Source: Carallia brachiata
Taxonomy: Eukaryota > Streptophyta > Magnoliopsida > Malpighiales > Rhizophoraceae
Direction of reading: 5' to 3'
Length of the DNA: 64,000 nucleotides
Assembly: GCA_021464245.1 (NCBI GenBank)
Contig: JADCRB010000118.1
Coordinates: 2,668,056-2,732,055, forward strand
The position numbers and the translations under genes are program-made. The first letter of the stretch is position 1, and the number at the start of each line of letters is the position of its first letter. The notes beneath the pieces are model-generated. The model was not told the origin of the DNA. It saw only the letters and a list, made by a program, of their open reading frames with translations, and did no database searches. This document shows, piece by piece, positions 1-12,470 of the stretch.

Positions 1-1961
1 CTTTTGGATCTTATAGGAACTTTCCTCATCTTAGAACCATCCATTCTACAAACCTTCTGGATGTCTTTTGCTTGCAAAGCTTTCATTTTTGCTACCTAAA
101 GTTGGAAATTTTGAAGGTCAGTTGGGGAACGTCAGCTTCCACCAGTTTGGTCTGTCAGTTCACCTGTTCAGTAAATGGTTGTTACTGATTGTTATCCTAA
201 CTTGTAAGTTCCCTGGCCCACACAAGCTTATAGCACCATGCTTGCTGGTTTTCAGTTTGCCGGTTGCCATTTTGAGATCAGTCTTGTTTCAAAAATGTGG
301 ATGAAGCAGGAAATTACTTTCCAAAGTATCTGCTGAGCACTTTATAGTTATGTACCTAGTTTCTTGTTCCTTTTGTTTTGTGAATAGTTTATGGTTCTTT
401 GCTCTTAATTAGTATGGTTGCATTTGGCTTGGCGGATTTAGGTTGCGATACTTCTTAAAGGGGTTTTGTCCTGAACACTTCTTAATTGTTTGATGAGACG
501 ACGTGCAACGGTATCTCGCCTTTTTATGACTTGTCTGCATGTGCTTGTTTCTTTGGACACCTTTTCATTTAAGTGTTATAGTTGTGTATCATTGTCTTAC
601 TAGATGTTACTTGTTACAACTGTAGACGACCAATAATATCATTATAGCATTTATTGAAAAATTTCATGTTGCTGGCACAATAATGTTTTAAATGGTGTAA
701 CATAGTATTTCTGTAAACTTTCTTGAATAATTTTCAGAATTTGTTGCAAAATATTGGAAATTGAATATGTTTGTTGGCCAACTGCAAGTTCACCAGTTCA
801 TTGTTAGCATACTGCACTCGTATACGTGCCCACCCGTTTATCAGCGGTTCTTGGTTTTATCAATTTTTGAAGTCTTTGATTTTATGTGAGACTAGATTTC
901 AGGCATGCAATTTGTTTGTCATATAAAGCAGTTTCAGATATTCTCTGAATACCTGGTCCTAGACTTTTGTTTCCATGCTTCATATATTGTTAAGCTTATG
1001 CTATTATTCATTTGTTGACAATTTGAAGGTTAAGTTAACTTTGAGGGCTATCTGCTGGTACATTGGAATTGAAGCTCAACTTTTGTGGAACTTTGGGGGA
1101 GTTGGGATTTGAACCTGTAATCTTTCCTAAGAGCTTTGTTCTTGTGGCCAACCATGCTAAGACTGGTTGTTTGAACTAACTCTTTATTGTAGTTAAGTTT
1201 TCACTGATGAGTTTCTTCCCTTTTCCTTTTTTATCTCTAAATATTCTTCCTCTTAACATTGGGAAAGTAATTACTATGTCAATGACTGGTTTGATAATTA
1301 GATGTTAGTTTCCTACATGGATTAGGGAATGCTGAATTTGCCTATTATTTGGATTTTATATGGATATAGTCTAGAAGGGCGAGCCTTAGTTTAATGGTAA
1401 GGTTTCTCCATTATGACATGTAGGTCTTAGGTTTCAGTATGGTAAACAGCCCCTTTTTTTATGTGGATGTGCTTTATGCTTGTCATGCAAAATAAAATGC
1501 ATGATTAGGTTCTTTTGAAGTGGCTCCATATTTCTCCTCTATGAAATATTGTTCAGTTTTATTCATGGCCTCTCACAAATTTGGAATACTTTGTCAAAGC
1601 GACAAAATGTTAGCGCTGCAAAGATTTCTATTTATCCAGTATTGTGTTGTACTAGTAGCACTAGGAAAGGTTCATTTGGAAATGCAATGTAAAGTTGACA
1701 GATATTTCTCCTTTGTGCTCAGCGTTGGTGTGAATGAAGCTTAAAGTGGAGGTTGCCCTTGCTTGTGCTATTGTATTTTTCTGCATTCAGCAAGTGCTAT
1801 GTGGTTGGTATCATATTTCACCATCTGTTGAGTTTGGCTTTATACTTTTGTTAAATACTAGAGTTTAAATGTCATTTACATGCACATGGTGGTTTACTAT
1901 AATGCTTGCCATCTACATAATACCAGATAATTTGATTTCTACTTCATTTTGTCTGGTGCAG
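1..1961. other. Upstream or intronic region of the NCRK-like gene
   Basis: No coding exon could be supported here. The first recognisable exon of the kinase gene starts at 1962 in phase 1, so one or more upstream exons with the start codon and signal peptide must exist, either here or before base 1. The open frame at 68-304 has hydrophobic stretches, but no splice site joins it convincingly. The only repeat recognised is a tRNA-like SINE remnant near 1.4 kb. Confidence 0.5.
1376..1457 (+). repeat. tRNA-derived SINE remnant
   Basis: The stretch has an A-box-like block (TTAGTTTAATGGTAAGG) and, about 40 bases later, a degenerate B-box-like block (GGTTTCAGTAT). It is followed by an AACAGCC motif that often follows the tRNA-related head in plant SINEs. 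It does not fold as a working tRNA. It lies upstream of or within an intron of the NCRK-like gene. Assignment rests on the box pattern only. Confidence 0.45.
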
Positions 1962-4900
1962 ATGAACTTTCCACCACATCAGGCCTAAACAACTGGACAT
2001 GTACATGTTCAGCCTCATATCAGGGAAATCAGAGCTATGTTAGATCTAACTGTTCTGCATCGTGCAATTGCAGCCCGGGTATGCCGCTGATTATGGTATA
2101 ACTATAGTCACCCAATAGTACATAACTATTATTATATGTGATAATTGCTGCTTTAGTATTAGAAGATTGAAGCCCCTCTACCTTTAGTTGAAAAGTCAAA
2201 CCAAATGATCAGTGTTAAACCAGGTGTTAGGATACAAGGATTATTGATTCTTAACATTAAAGGTCTGGGTCCAAATAAGAGGCACTGCAAAATCAAAACG
2301 TAAATTGCTTCCACCGTTTGTTGTCATTGCTTTCTATGAAGACAAAAGAATTTGTCTCATTGTATTACCAATCCCCTAAGGTTTTTAAGTTGAACCACTA
2401 TTATTACATTGGTTACTCTTTGTGAGACACTTCTAAAAGTGATTATTTGTATTGTACTCTAACATGTCCCTCTGGACTTTCGTCACAGTCAGCACTCATA
2501 TGAAGAGTTGCATATCTTGAATACTACCTAAGTTGAATCCTTGTATCTGATAAAGAACTTCGGAAGCAATTGTTCAATGAAGTCATTTACAAAAATATTT
2601 ACTAAGTCTGCAATCATGTGTGTTTGCATCGGAAAGATGTTTCATGTCAGTACTGAGTTATCTGTATCCTAGGTTTTTTGTACAATTTGGCATTGTTGGT
2701 AGCACCCATATTTATATGTTGCAGGAGAAAAGCGTGGCTTGAGTGCAAGTAACATGGGCTTAGTTAATCCCTTGTGTTTGCTAAACGTATCCCCTTTTTT
2801 TCCCATTCAACTTTTTTTTGATTTGTTTTTAAATATTTTGCTTGCTTGTTGAGGCCTTGCCAGGGCTTAGCTTGAGAACTGCCCCGTGGATGTCATGTTG
2901 CACTTGAATATATGAGTGTGTGTTGCCAGTGATGTCTGTCTTTTGCTTACATGCATCAAGCTTAAGATGTAAACACCTCGGTATGATCGATAACTGTGAG
3001 TTAGTTGCCTTCTAAAGCACAAATTACCCTCCAATGTGGCAGCTGGCACACCAAGTGATGGTACTTGGACTTGCACATGTGCAGCAGATGGATTTCCTAA
3101 AGTAGATGCAAATGGTCATAATAGCTCCTGCTTTACTGCTTGCAACTGCACTTCCGGTACTTATTCTTGTGATACCATGGCTATGCCGTTTTTCATTTCT
3201 GCAAAGTCAAAATCAAGGTTTTGATGCCTTTTCTGATATGCATTGATATCTCGTATGTATGTGACCTTTCAGTTGCTTTTTTTCTATGATGCTTTCATAT
3301 TATGGGTAAGGTTATTAAGATGAACTGGTCAATTACCTTATTAATGAATAAACTTGCTTATTAACAGGAACAGTCACTGAACCACAAGCTTCAAGAGATC
3401 ACATTTCTGGCAAATTAGTTGTGATCATTCTCCTACTCTGTGTTATATTCACAACATTGGCGTTTCTTGCTGCAGTGACATGCTATTTCTTTCGAAAGGA
3501 TAAATGTCCCATACAATCACAAGTATTCTTGTCAGACAGGGAAACAAGTTTCAATAGCTCTACTAACTTAATTAGTCATAAGTCATCCTTGGTGTTGGAA
3601 AAGAATGTTAGCATTGATTTCCCCATTTATCCGGTTTCAGGTGGGTGAGATTCAGTCTGGCCATAGCACAATCTAGCCCTACTTCAGTTGCCTCCTAGGA
3701 CTGATTTTATCTCTCTCTCTCTCTCTCTCTCTGTGCAATTTAATTTTACAGGGTGTTTTGGCAAGTCCTCTTTCTTGTGTAGAAGCAAAACAGAGATTAT
3801 ATATGGAACCATAGTCCGATTTTCATACATAGAATTGGAGAATGCTACCGGTAAGTTCTCCCATCACAATCTCATAGGGCTTGGAGGGAACAGCTATGTA
3901 TACCGTGGCCAGCTCAAAGATGACAGAATTGTGGCAGTTAAGCGCCTCAATGTTCAGGGAGGACCTGATGCTGAGTCCCTTTTTTCAAAAGAGGTACTTC
4001 CTCAGCTATCCAATACTCTTTTTCTGCTCATGAAATGATGTCTCTTTGTGTTAGTTATCTCTCAAATGAATGATGATTCTGTGCTCCACAATAGAAATTC
4101 ATTAATATTGTTGTCTTGCTTAGGTTGAACTGTTGTCAAGACTCCATCATTGTCATGTTGTGCCTTTGCTTGGCTACTGTTCAGAATCCCTTGGGTCACA
4201 TTATGAGCGGCTGCTGGTATTTGAATATATGCCTAATGGTAACTTGAGGGACTGTCTCGATGGGAAATTGGGCGGTAACATAGACTGGGAGACTCGCGTT
4301 AGAATTGCTATGGGAGCTGCAAGAGGTTTAGAATATCTTCATGAAGCAGCTGCTCCACGAATTTTGCATAGAGATGTCAAATCCACAAATATCCTTCTTG
4401 ATGAAAAGTGGAGTTCAAAAGTAAGAATCTAATTTGTTGGGTATTTGTTACTCCTATTTCCAATTAAAAATACAATAGTGGGCCGGAAAATGAGATTTTA
4501 ATTAAAAATAAAGTTAAAGCGTACCCCTAATAATATTTTGTTAAACCATAGCAACAATAACAAAGCATTAATCTCAAATTTAATTGGGGTCAGTTAGGTG
4601 AATTATTTTTCGTCATTTCGTCTTATTCTATAGTAAGTCTTCTGTAAGGCCTAGTTATTTTATATCTTTTTTAACTACCGATTCTTCAGTTAACTTAGGT
4701 CTACCTCTTTCTTTCCTCACTCTATTTACATGAGTCGTGTCACCCTTCCTTAGAAGAGCACTCTCAGGTCTACGTTTAATATATCTAAACCACCGCAATC
4801 GTCACTCAATTTGTCATCAACAGATGCTACACCCACTTAGCTACCGATATCCTCATTCCTAAGCCGATCCTTCCTCGAGTGTCTGTTTATCCATCTAAAC

Positions 4901-7900
4901 ATCCTCATCACTGTGACACTCATTTTTTGTGCATGCGCCCAGCACTCACTACTATAGAGCATAGCTGGACGAATTGTCGTATGATAGAATTTATCTTTCA
5001 GGTTAAGGGGAATTCGACGATTATACAAAACTTCAGTTGCACATCTTCATTTCATCCATTCCACTTTCATCCTATGGAGCACATCCACCTCTATATTGTC
5101 ATCCTTTTGGATAATAGAACCTAGATAACAAAATTGGTCACAACGAATGGCATCTACCCCACCCAACTTAATGGTCCGTTTAGTTACACTCGTAGCATTA
5201 CTTAAGTTGCAATGCATATACTCAATTTTTGTACGATTCAACCTAAAGCCCTTAAATTCTAGAGTGTCCCTCCAAACTTTTAACTTGTGGTCTAAACCCT
5301 CCCACGTCTCATCTATAAGGACGATATCATCTACAAACAACATACAACGTAGTATATTATCCTAAATATGATTCGTTAAGACATTCATGACCAACATAAA
5401 TAGAAACGGACTTAAAACTGATACTTGGTGTAGGCCAACTATGATGAAGATATCTGCAGATTCATCTCCAACTGTCTTTATTTAAGTCATAACTCTGTCA
5501 TACATCTCTTTCACTAAGTTAATAAATAGAATGGGGGCTGTCTTCTTGCTCATCACCCATCACATTATTTGCCTAGGGACTCGATCGTAGGTTTTTTTCT
5601 AAGTCAATAAAAACCATGTGTAGATCTTACTTCCTTTCTCGATAGTTTTCTATCAATCTTCTAAGGAGAAGGATAGCTTCTATAGTTGATCTACCTAACA
5701 TAAACCCGAATTGATTGTCAAAGATAGAGACAATCTTTCATAGTCATTGCTTTATAATCCTCTCCCAAAGTTTTATAATATGACTCATTAATTTTATACC
5801 TCGATAGTTAGAGCACTCTTGGATGTCTCCTTTATTCTTAAAATTGGCAGCAGTGTGCTCATCCTTCACTCATCAGGCATCTTACAATTCTTCAAAATAT
5901 TATCAAAAAGTCTAATCAACCAAACTATTCCCCTTTTACATAAACCTTTCCAAGCTTCAATAGGTATGTCATCTAGTCCACATGCTCTTTCCCATTTCAT
6001 CTTTCGTATAGTCATTCTTACCTCCGAAAGACAAATGCCTCTAGAATAGGTGATTTTCTCTAGAAGGTTACTAAGGTTTTCAAAACTACCCTGACTATTC
6101 TCATTAAAGAGTTTGTCAAAGTATGTTCTCCACTTCTCTTTAATCTCATCCTTTCTCATGAGGACCTTCTTTGCATCATTTTTAATATATTTGATTTGAG
6201 TAGAGTCTCGACTCTTCCTTTTCCTAGTACAGACTAGCCTATCAATCACATTTTCTCCTTCAATAGTGTCAAGCTTGCTATATAAAGTATTATAAGCATT
6301 AGCTCAAGTCACTACTACTGCTATTTTTGTTTCCTTTTTTGCTCGCTTGTATCTTTCATACGCGTTGTTGTCCTGACACTTCGAGAGACTTCTATAACAC
6401 TCTCGTTTCTTTTTGATGGCATCTTAGATCTCTTGACTTCACCACCAAGTTTCCTTTGCTGGTGGGCCACGCCCTTTAGCCACTTTTAGGGTCTCTGCCA
6501 CCACTTTGCGTAAGCGATTCACCATACCTAACTACATGGTATTGATGTCAGAATGGGTGTCCCAATCCCCATCCTCGAACATTTTAGTTTGGAAGGCCAA
6601 CTTTCCCTGTGGTCTTACTTAACTCATATTTAATAAGGACATCCAAGACAACTAACCTGTGCTGTTTGGTAATGGCTTCTTCTGATATAACTTTACAGTC
6701 CTTACACAAAGTACGGTTAGTACGTTTTGTAAAAAAAAAGTCAATTTGACTGCTGTTCTACCCATTTTTAAAGGTAATTAAATGTGATTCCCATTTTTGA
6801 AAGTAAGTAATGACTAAAACTAGGACATAAGCAATAGCAAATTGCAGAATGGTTTCACCATCTTTATTTCGCCATTCATATCCAAAACCTCCATGCACTC
6901 TCTCGAATTCCTCTATATCACTACCTACATGCCCATTCAAGTCCCCTCCAATGAAAATCTTTTCAACGAAGGGAATTTGCAGTAAAAGTTTATCTATATA
7001 GTCTCAAAATTTCTTCTTTTCGACCTTAGTTAGATCTATTTGCGAGACATAGGCACTAATAATGTTAATCGTTTCTTTACCTACCACCAGCTTAACTTAG
7101 ATAATCCTATCTTTAGTCTTCTAACTGCTACTACTATGTCTTTCAACTGACTATTGATAATAATCTTGACCCCATCACTATTAGAAGCACTATCCGCATA
7201 CCAAAGTTTAAAACTAGTACTACCTATTTCTCTACGTCCATTATCGGTCCACTTTGTCTCCCATAAAAATGCTACGTGTACCCCCCATCTAGTCATAGGA
7301 TCTACCACTTCCATGAGCTTGCCTGTCAGTGTACCAACATTCCAAGTCCCTCAACGAATCTTTTTATCTTGCACTAGCTTCTTTACTCGCATGCATCCAC
7401 AAACACACGGGAACCCTTGCATCCTCTTTGCTGCACCCGAGCGCCGGCATGATGCATAGCTGGATCCTCGCTTATTCTTCACTACACCCAAGCTCCGATG
7501 TAGTGCGTTGTATGTAGGGGACGCCTCAACGAAATTGTTTAAATAATTCATGTCATAAAAGTTTGGCTAGTTTTACGCTAACCGCCAACTACCACAACCC
7601 TCCTCCATTATTCAAGCTTAGGACAAGTAACACTGAACATGAGGTTCGACATTAGCAGAGTTTTGTCAAACCACGAGCTATCAAAATCAAAGCGATTGTT
7701 CCCCTATTTGGAGTTATGGCTTAGCCGAGTTGAGGTGCCCAAAATGAAAGAACTCTGTGAGTTGGTAGTAAATGCTGCAGCACATTGATTTATTAAAGCT
7801 CAACATACTAATAGTTATGTAAACAACAATTGTTTCGCAGATTACTGATCTTGGTATGGCTCAATGTTTAAGAGCTGATGGTGTCCCCAGCAGTTCCAGT

Positions 7901-9045
7901 TCTCCAGCAAGAATGCAGGGCACTTTTGGTTACTTTGCCCCAGAGTACGCAATGGTTGGACGAGCATCTCTTATGTCAGATGTTTTTAGTTTCGGGGTAG
8001 TTCTCCTGGAACTGATCACCGGTCGGCAACCAATCCATAAATCAATTAACAAAGGAGAAGAAAGCCTTGTATTATGGGTAAAGTAAAGCATCTTCACTAA
8101 TTACATGTGTCGATAGTTTACATCAAGTTTTTATAGTTTCTAGTGGTTCAAAATATCGCCTTTGGCTACTTTGATGTTCATGATTTGTGATGTACATAGC
8201 CGATAATTGCTACCATTCGTGTGTTTGGTTCATTAGTTGGATATCTAAATATCAATGATGGTGTTATTAAGAAATGTTTGTGAGAGCACAACCAATTTAG
8301 TTGCTTACTATGGGAGAAAATGTGTTTCGCTTCATATGTAGGCTACCCCTCGTCTCTGTGATAGTAGGCGGGTAACATCAGAAATGCCCGATCCACGATT
8401 GAAGGGGAAGTTCCCTGAAGAAGAGATGCAGATAATGGCTTACCTAGCAAAGGAGTGCCTACTATTGGATCCTGATGCTCGACCAACTATGAGTGAGGTC
8501 GTGCAAATTCTGTCAACTATTTCAACAGATAAATCTAGACGGAGAAACATGCCAGTAAATCTTTTTCCGGTAACCATGCAATTTACAATTCCATTGTTTG
8601 CAATTCAGTTGAAAAATATTTCCCTGCTTCCAGCCATTAGTTTACTAGACATAAGAAGATCCTTGTGATTTGTATTCTCCCTTGCCATGCACATAACAAA
8701 TGCTATATGCCTCCTGCCATGCAGGCGCCTACTACATTTGGCGAGAAAACCGAGCCTCATGTAGTAAGAGCTGATACTAGGGACGAAGAAATTTACGTGG
8801 ATGAACTGAGACAAAGCACGCCAAATAGACCGAAGGCTCAGTATCCTCTGCCATCAGATGTCGACCATGCTGTCATTGTTGGAAGCAAAGCCAGAGAAGC
8901 AGACACCATTTCGACCGAGTACATGGAGAGGGTGATCCTCTTGACTTCAAAACCTCATAGTTGGCATGCCTTAGATGATGAAGCTGTGGACTTGACAGAG
9001 CCCCGGCTCGAATCATTCCGAATGCCTGATGTTAATTCTCCTTGA
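1962..9045 (+). CDS. NCRK: NCRK-type receptor-like serine/threonine kinase, 5'-partial
   Basis: Plasma-membrane receptor-like kinase. Visible exons: 1962-2078, 3043-3156, 3368-3640, 3752-3993, 4124-4420, 7841-8077, 8342-8569 and 8725-9045. They join in one open frame of about 609 residues ending in TGA. Exons 1 and 2 each encode a cysteine-rich module (WTCTC ... CNC). Exon 3 carries one transmembrane helix ([20 protein letters not shown]). Exons 4-7 carry the kinase: glycine loop [16 protein letters not shown] lysine, catalytic HRDVKSTN, metal-binding DLG in place of DFG, and activation segment [14 protein letters not shown] makes it an RD-type kinase. Similarity to Arabidopsis NCRK (At2g28250), including the DLG motif and tail, is from memory. 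The intron 4421-7840 holds an antisense LINE. The signal-peptide exon was not found. No frame breaks were seen in the exons listed. Confidence 0.88.
3713..3733. repeat. (CT)n microsatellite before a splice acceptor
   Basis: A CT dinucleotide tract lies about 20 bases upstream of the acceptor at 3751 in the NCRK-like gene and acts as part of its polypyrimidine tract. Length variation here could affect splicing of the first kinase exon; that is inference. Confidence 0.7.
4545..7760 (-). mobile_element. Decayed RTE-clade LINE (non-LTR retrotransposon)
   Basis: A nearly full-length but broken non-LTR retrotransposon, read on the minus strand inside a kinase intron. From its 5' end (high coordinates): endonuclease-like segments near 7314-7081 (FLWETKW) and 6940-6758 ([19 protein letters not shown]); a linker at 6249-5866; the reverse-transcriptase active site at 5343-5047 ([10 protein letters not shown], then KFKG-like and YLGSIIQ motifs); and the RT C-terminal part at 5028-4837 ([10 protein letters not shown]). 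The frames are split by stops and frameshifts, so it cannot encode a working polyprotein. The 3' end seems to close near 4545 in a short TTG-rich repeat, typical of RTE elements. Both ends are approximate, and I found no target-site duplication. Confidence 0.85.
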
Positions 9046-9179
9046 TAAAGTACCCCGACATAGTTGATTCAGATTGTGGCAAGCAAACAAATTTTTTGAG
9101 GAGTCAACTCATTTGAAATCTGAAAATAGATACAAAGGTCACATGTTCTTTATCTTTTTTTTTTTTGGAAAAAATTTAA

Positions 9180-9370
9180 GATTCATACGTTGATAGCCAT
9201 ACTTAGTATACATATTATGACAATCTTATTCATTTCTGTAACAAATTTGATAAAATATGATATAAGAAATTAACACATTATTTTTTGTCGCAAAAATTAT
9301 AAGTCTTGTCGCAAAAATAAATAAATTTGTCATAATATAGATATCAAATATGGTTATCAACGCATGGATC
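9180..9370. mobile_element. MITE with ~44-bp terminal inverted repeats
   Basis: The left end (from GATTCATACGTTGATAGCC) and right end (to GGTTATCAACGCATGGATC) are reverse complements over about 44 bases with few mismatches. The interior contains TTGTCGCAAAAAT repeats. It is a short non-coding foldback, as expected for a miniature inverted-repeat element. It begins about 135 bases after the kinase stop codon and may lie in its 3' UTR. I could not define a target-site duplication or a superfamily. Confidence 0.75.
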
Positions 9371-10392
9371 ACAAACTGAACTCTTTTTTTTTTAGGTGTA
9401 AAATTAAAAAGCGCGGATAGTACCGCGGTCCATCAGGAACATTGCGACTTTGAGGGGTCACTTGCTTTTTGTTGTATGTGATCATTAATGTTGTATGTAC
9501 AGAAATATCCATGTTTTTTCTGTGTTGGTCAACTGTCTATTACTTAGAAATTGTTTGAGTATATTGTTCTCAAAAAAAAAAAAAAGAAATTGCTCGAGCA
9601 TATTGATGTTGTAATTTGTTACAAATGCAACACTGGTAATTCAATCTAGTGCTGTGAAAAAAAAGGAAAAAAAAACTAATTATGACTTGCGCAAAAAATT
9701 TTATCGTAATTAAAATTCTTTTTGTGTGTGAATTTCATGGAGGTGTAGTGTAAACCTCCAACTTTCCCAAAATCTATTGTAGCGAATCAAGTTCAGTTGA
9801 GTAAACAATTATAAAAAAAAAAAAAGGATTATTGCGTATGAGACGGACCAAGTTAATAACAATAAAAAGTTAAGAGAAAGCCTACTCATTGGCAAATGGC
9901 AATCTATTTGTGACTAATCAAACATTTTGACTTTAATTGGAGCATTTTATGTGTCTATGGACGGGCAAAATAAATGTAAAAAACTTTGAAACATTATATA
10001 TTAATTTTGTGTTGGAGTCACTATTTTTTTTTTTTATAAATTTTCGGCCTCCTTTATAAGTATAAAAAAAAAAAGTCAAAACAGCATGGCTAATGGAATT
10101 ATTAAGGTATGAGTTCTGCACTTCTGCGCATGCTATTACATTAGCTGCTTAATTTTCCCCACTATGCAGTCATGGATTTTCTAAGTAATTTCTCTTTTTC
10201 TAGCCACAACCGAAATAATTTCCTCTCCGTCAGTCCAACGATATGCCTATGAACTTTTATTGTAAATAGAATAGCCGGAGTAATCGCTGAACACATTATA
10301 TATATTTATATATACTTGTTTTTTCCTTTTTAAGAGCACAGAACTTTTTTTTATTCTTTATTTTTTGTCTTTGAGAAGAGTTATAGCTCAAG

Positions 10393-10703
10393 GATAATAC
10401 TCATTTAAATTTTAAATTTTTATAAATTTTTATAATTGGCTCTTAAATCTTTTAATATTTTTAATTGAATATTATACCTTTCAAATCCTTTGCAACTGAG
10501 TTATTCTATCAGTTTAACCATTAAAAACATATTTGACCGTTAGGTCAAATATTTTTCAAATCTATTAGGTTAAATACGTTTTTAACGATTAAATTGATAT
10601 AATGATCCAATTGTAAAAGATATGAAAGATATGAAATTTGATTAAAAAAATTAAAAAGTTTAACATTCAATTGTAAAAATTTAGAATTTAAACGAGAGTT
10701 ATC
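10393..10703. mobile_element. Foldback MITE, copy 1
   Basis: The outer ends GATAATACTCATTTAAATTT and, reversed and complemented, GATAACTCTCGTTTAAATTC match. Pairing continues with mismatches through most of the roughly 310 bases, so the element is close to one long hairpin. It shares terminal sequence and architecture with the element at 11256-11641. No coding capacity. Confidence 0.7.
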
Positions 10704-10909
10704 ACTAATTCATACATATATATACGTAGGGAGAAGAGAGATTAATAAAAAGTGAAATTTAACCTCAACTTTTCACTTAAACTTAATGTCTAGTAACCAA
10801 TTGAACTTTACCTACTGACTACTGATTAAACCCATTCATTCTCTCCTATCCGCTTTCCATCACTTGGCTCTTGTTGTAGTTTGAATTAACTCTCGTACCA
10901 CTGTTGAAG

Positions 10910-11155
10910 CTGCAGAAGCAGGCTTGGGCCTATTTTGAAGAGCAAGCTGACTAGGGAAGCTTAAGGCTTGGGCTGTTTCCTCTCTTGTCAATATGGGGTT
11001 TGTCTGCACTTCTCCACTGGACCTTTTCTCCATAGGCCATTTAATGGGTATGCGTCTATTTGTTGTCTGGGTCGAACCATCTGTTTTAAAACCAAAATTG
11101 CACCTGCGGAAGCGGGCTTAGGCCTAATATTAGGGAGCAAACTGAGTAGAGGAGC
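10910..11155. repeat. Imperfect ~52-bp direct repeat, two copies
   Basis: Copies at 10910-10960 and 11104-11155 share the pattern CTGC-GAAGC-GGCTT-GGCCTA, then AGCAA-CTGA. They are about 190 bases apart, lie between two MITEs of the same family and are less AT-rich than their surroundings. Origin unknown. Confidence 0.65.
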
Positions 11156-11255
11156 AAAGAACGTCTTTATTGGTTTTGACACCACTTATTGCTTATAATT
11201 TTATGACTTGATTTATATGTCTTTACCTCCACTTATATGTTGCATTGTTCCTCGG

Positions 11256-11641
11256 GATAATGTCTTTTTCGTCTTTAAATCTTTATAAATTTTTATAATT
11301 AAATTTTAAACTTTTCAACTTTTTTAATTAAATCATATGGCTTTTAAATCTTTTGTAATCAACTACTCTTTTCTGTCAACGACCGTGATATGAAAAAAAA
11401 ATCATAAATACTGCTTTTGTCATATTTCTCTGTTTTAATATTTTAAAAAATAATTAAAATACCGTATTTAAATTTTTTTCAATTCACTTTTATTTGTTTG
11501 AAATACATTTTAAACAGTTTAACTAGTAATCATTAATAGAAAAGACTCGATTGTAAAAGGTTTGAAAAGTATATAATTCAATTAAAAAAATTAAAATAAT
11601 TATAAAAATTTATAAAAATTTAAGACTAAAAATGTATTATC
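11256..11641. mobile_element. Foldback MITE, copy 2
   Basis: Ends GATAATGTC...TCTTTAAATC on the left and, reversed and complemented, GATAATACATTTTTAGTCTT on the right pair as inverted repeats. Both arms share the block TTTATAAATTTTTATAATT. The inner arms carry CTTTTGTAATC and GATTGTAAAAGG. Similar ends and interior to copy 1 show that both belong to one family. Confidence 0.68.
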
Positions 11642-12139
11642 TCATTGTTTCTCCCTCTCTTTTCAACGTGGAGCTTGTTTTTTCTTTACTTCTGGATCAA
11701 TCATCAGCCCTTAACAATGATTTCTTGCCTTGGATGACAGGCTCGGTTCTGATTAGATTACCCAAAAATAGACTTGTTTAAGCAGCGTAGACTTGACGGT
11801 TGCGATGAACTTTTTGTTCTCAGAAATCCAAAAAATACCGGGGGAATGGACTGGGCGTAATAAAGATGGCACATTAGCATCCAGGAGGAGGTGATGGTGG
11901 TGGTACTGGAAGAAAGCAAAAAGTTTGATGGACTGAACGAGGTTAGATTGAGTGAAAATTGAATTAATTGTTGTGTATATCGATTATTAGTCTGTTACAT
12001 ATTAATTTTAATTATAAATTTTATAAATTTTATATTTTTTTTATTATTTATGATGTGTGAAATTATTGAAATTAATATGTAATTAAAATATTAATAATAA
12101 ATACATGCTTAACTCAGTATCTTGCTTAGTCTTTCACCC

Positions 12140-12470
12140 TCTAAATTCAAGTACCCAGGTACCCATGCCCCTGGAAAAAGTGGGGGTGATGGAGATGGAC
12201 CATATGGTTGTCTCGTTGTACCGCTAAATAGCTCGACGGCTATTCACGGGGCCTACCTAACAGTCGCAGAGGCTAGGTAGATTCATTTGTATGTATCATT
12301 TATCGTAATTATGGGTTCATACGGATCACAAATGCCACCTCTCAATCGCCTACGAACACATCAATATAATCCAAAACGAGAATCCCGATTTACTCGGGCG
12401 GCAAAAGAGGTAGTGCCTTAATTCCAATTTTCGTTCCCATCTCATTGTCCTTTTTTATCAAGCGAAGGGT
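12140..12470. other. Less AT-rich island of unknown origin
   Basis: The block stands out from its AT-rich surroundings by more balanced composition and by the near absence of A or T runs. It has only short open frames and no recognised protein. The composition would fit a fragment of organelle DNA or an old gene remnant, but I could match it to neither. Confidence 0.3.

Noticed and set aside
68..304. Open frame with hydrophobic stretches, considered as the NCRK signal-peptide exon
   Set aside because: No donor site joins it in the phase needed by the exon at 1962, and it resembles no receptor N-terminus.
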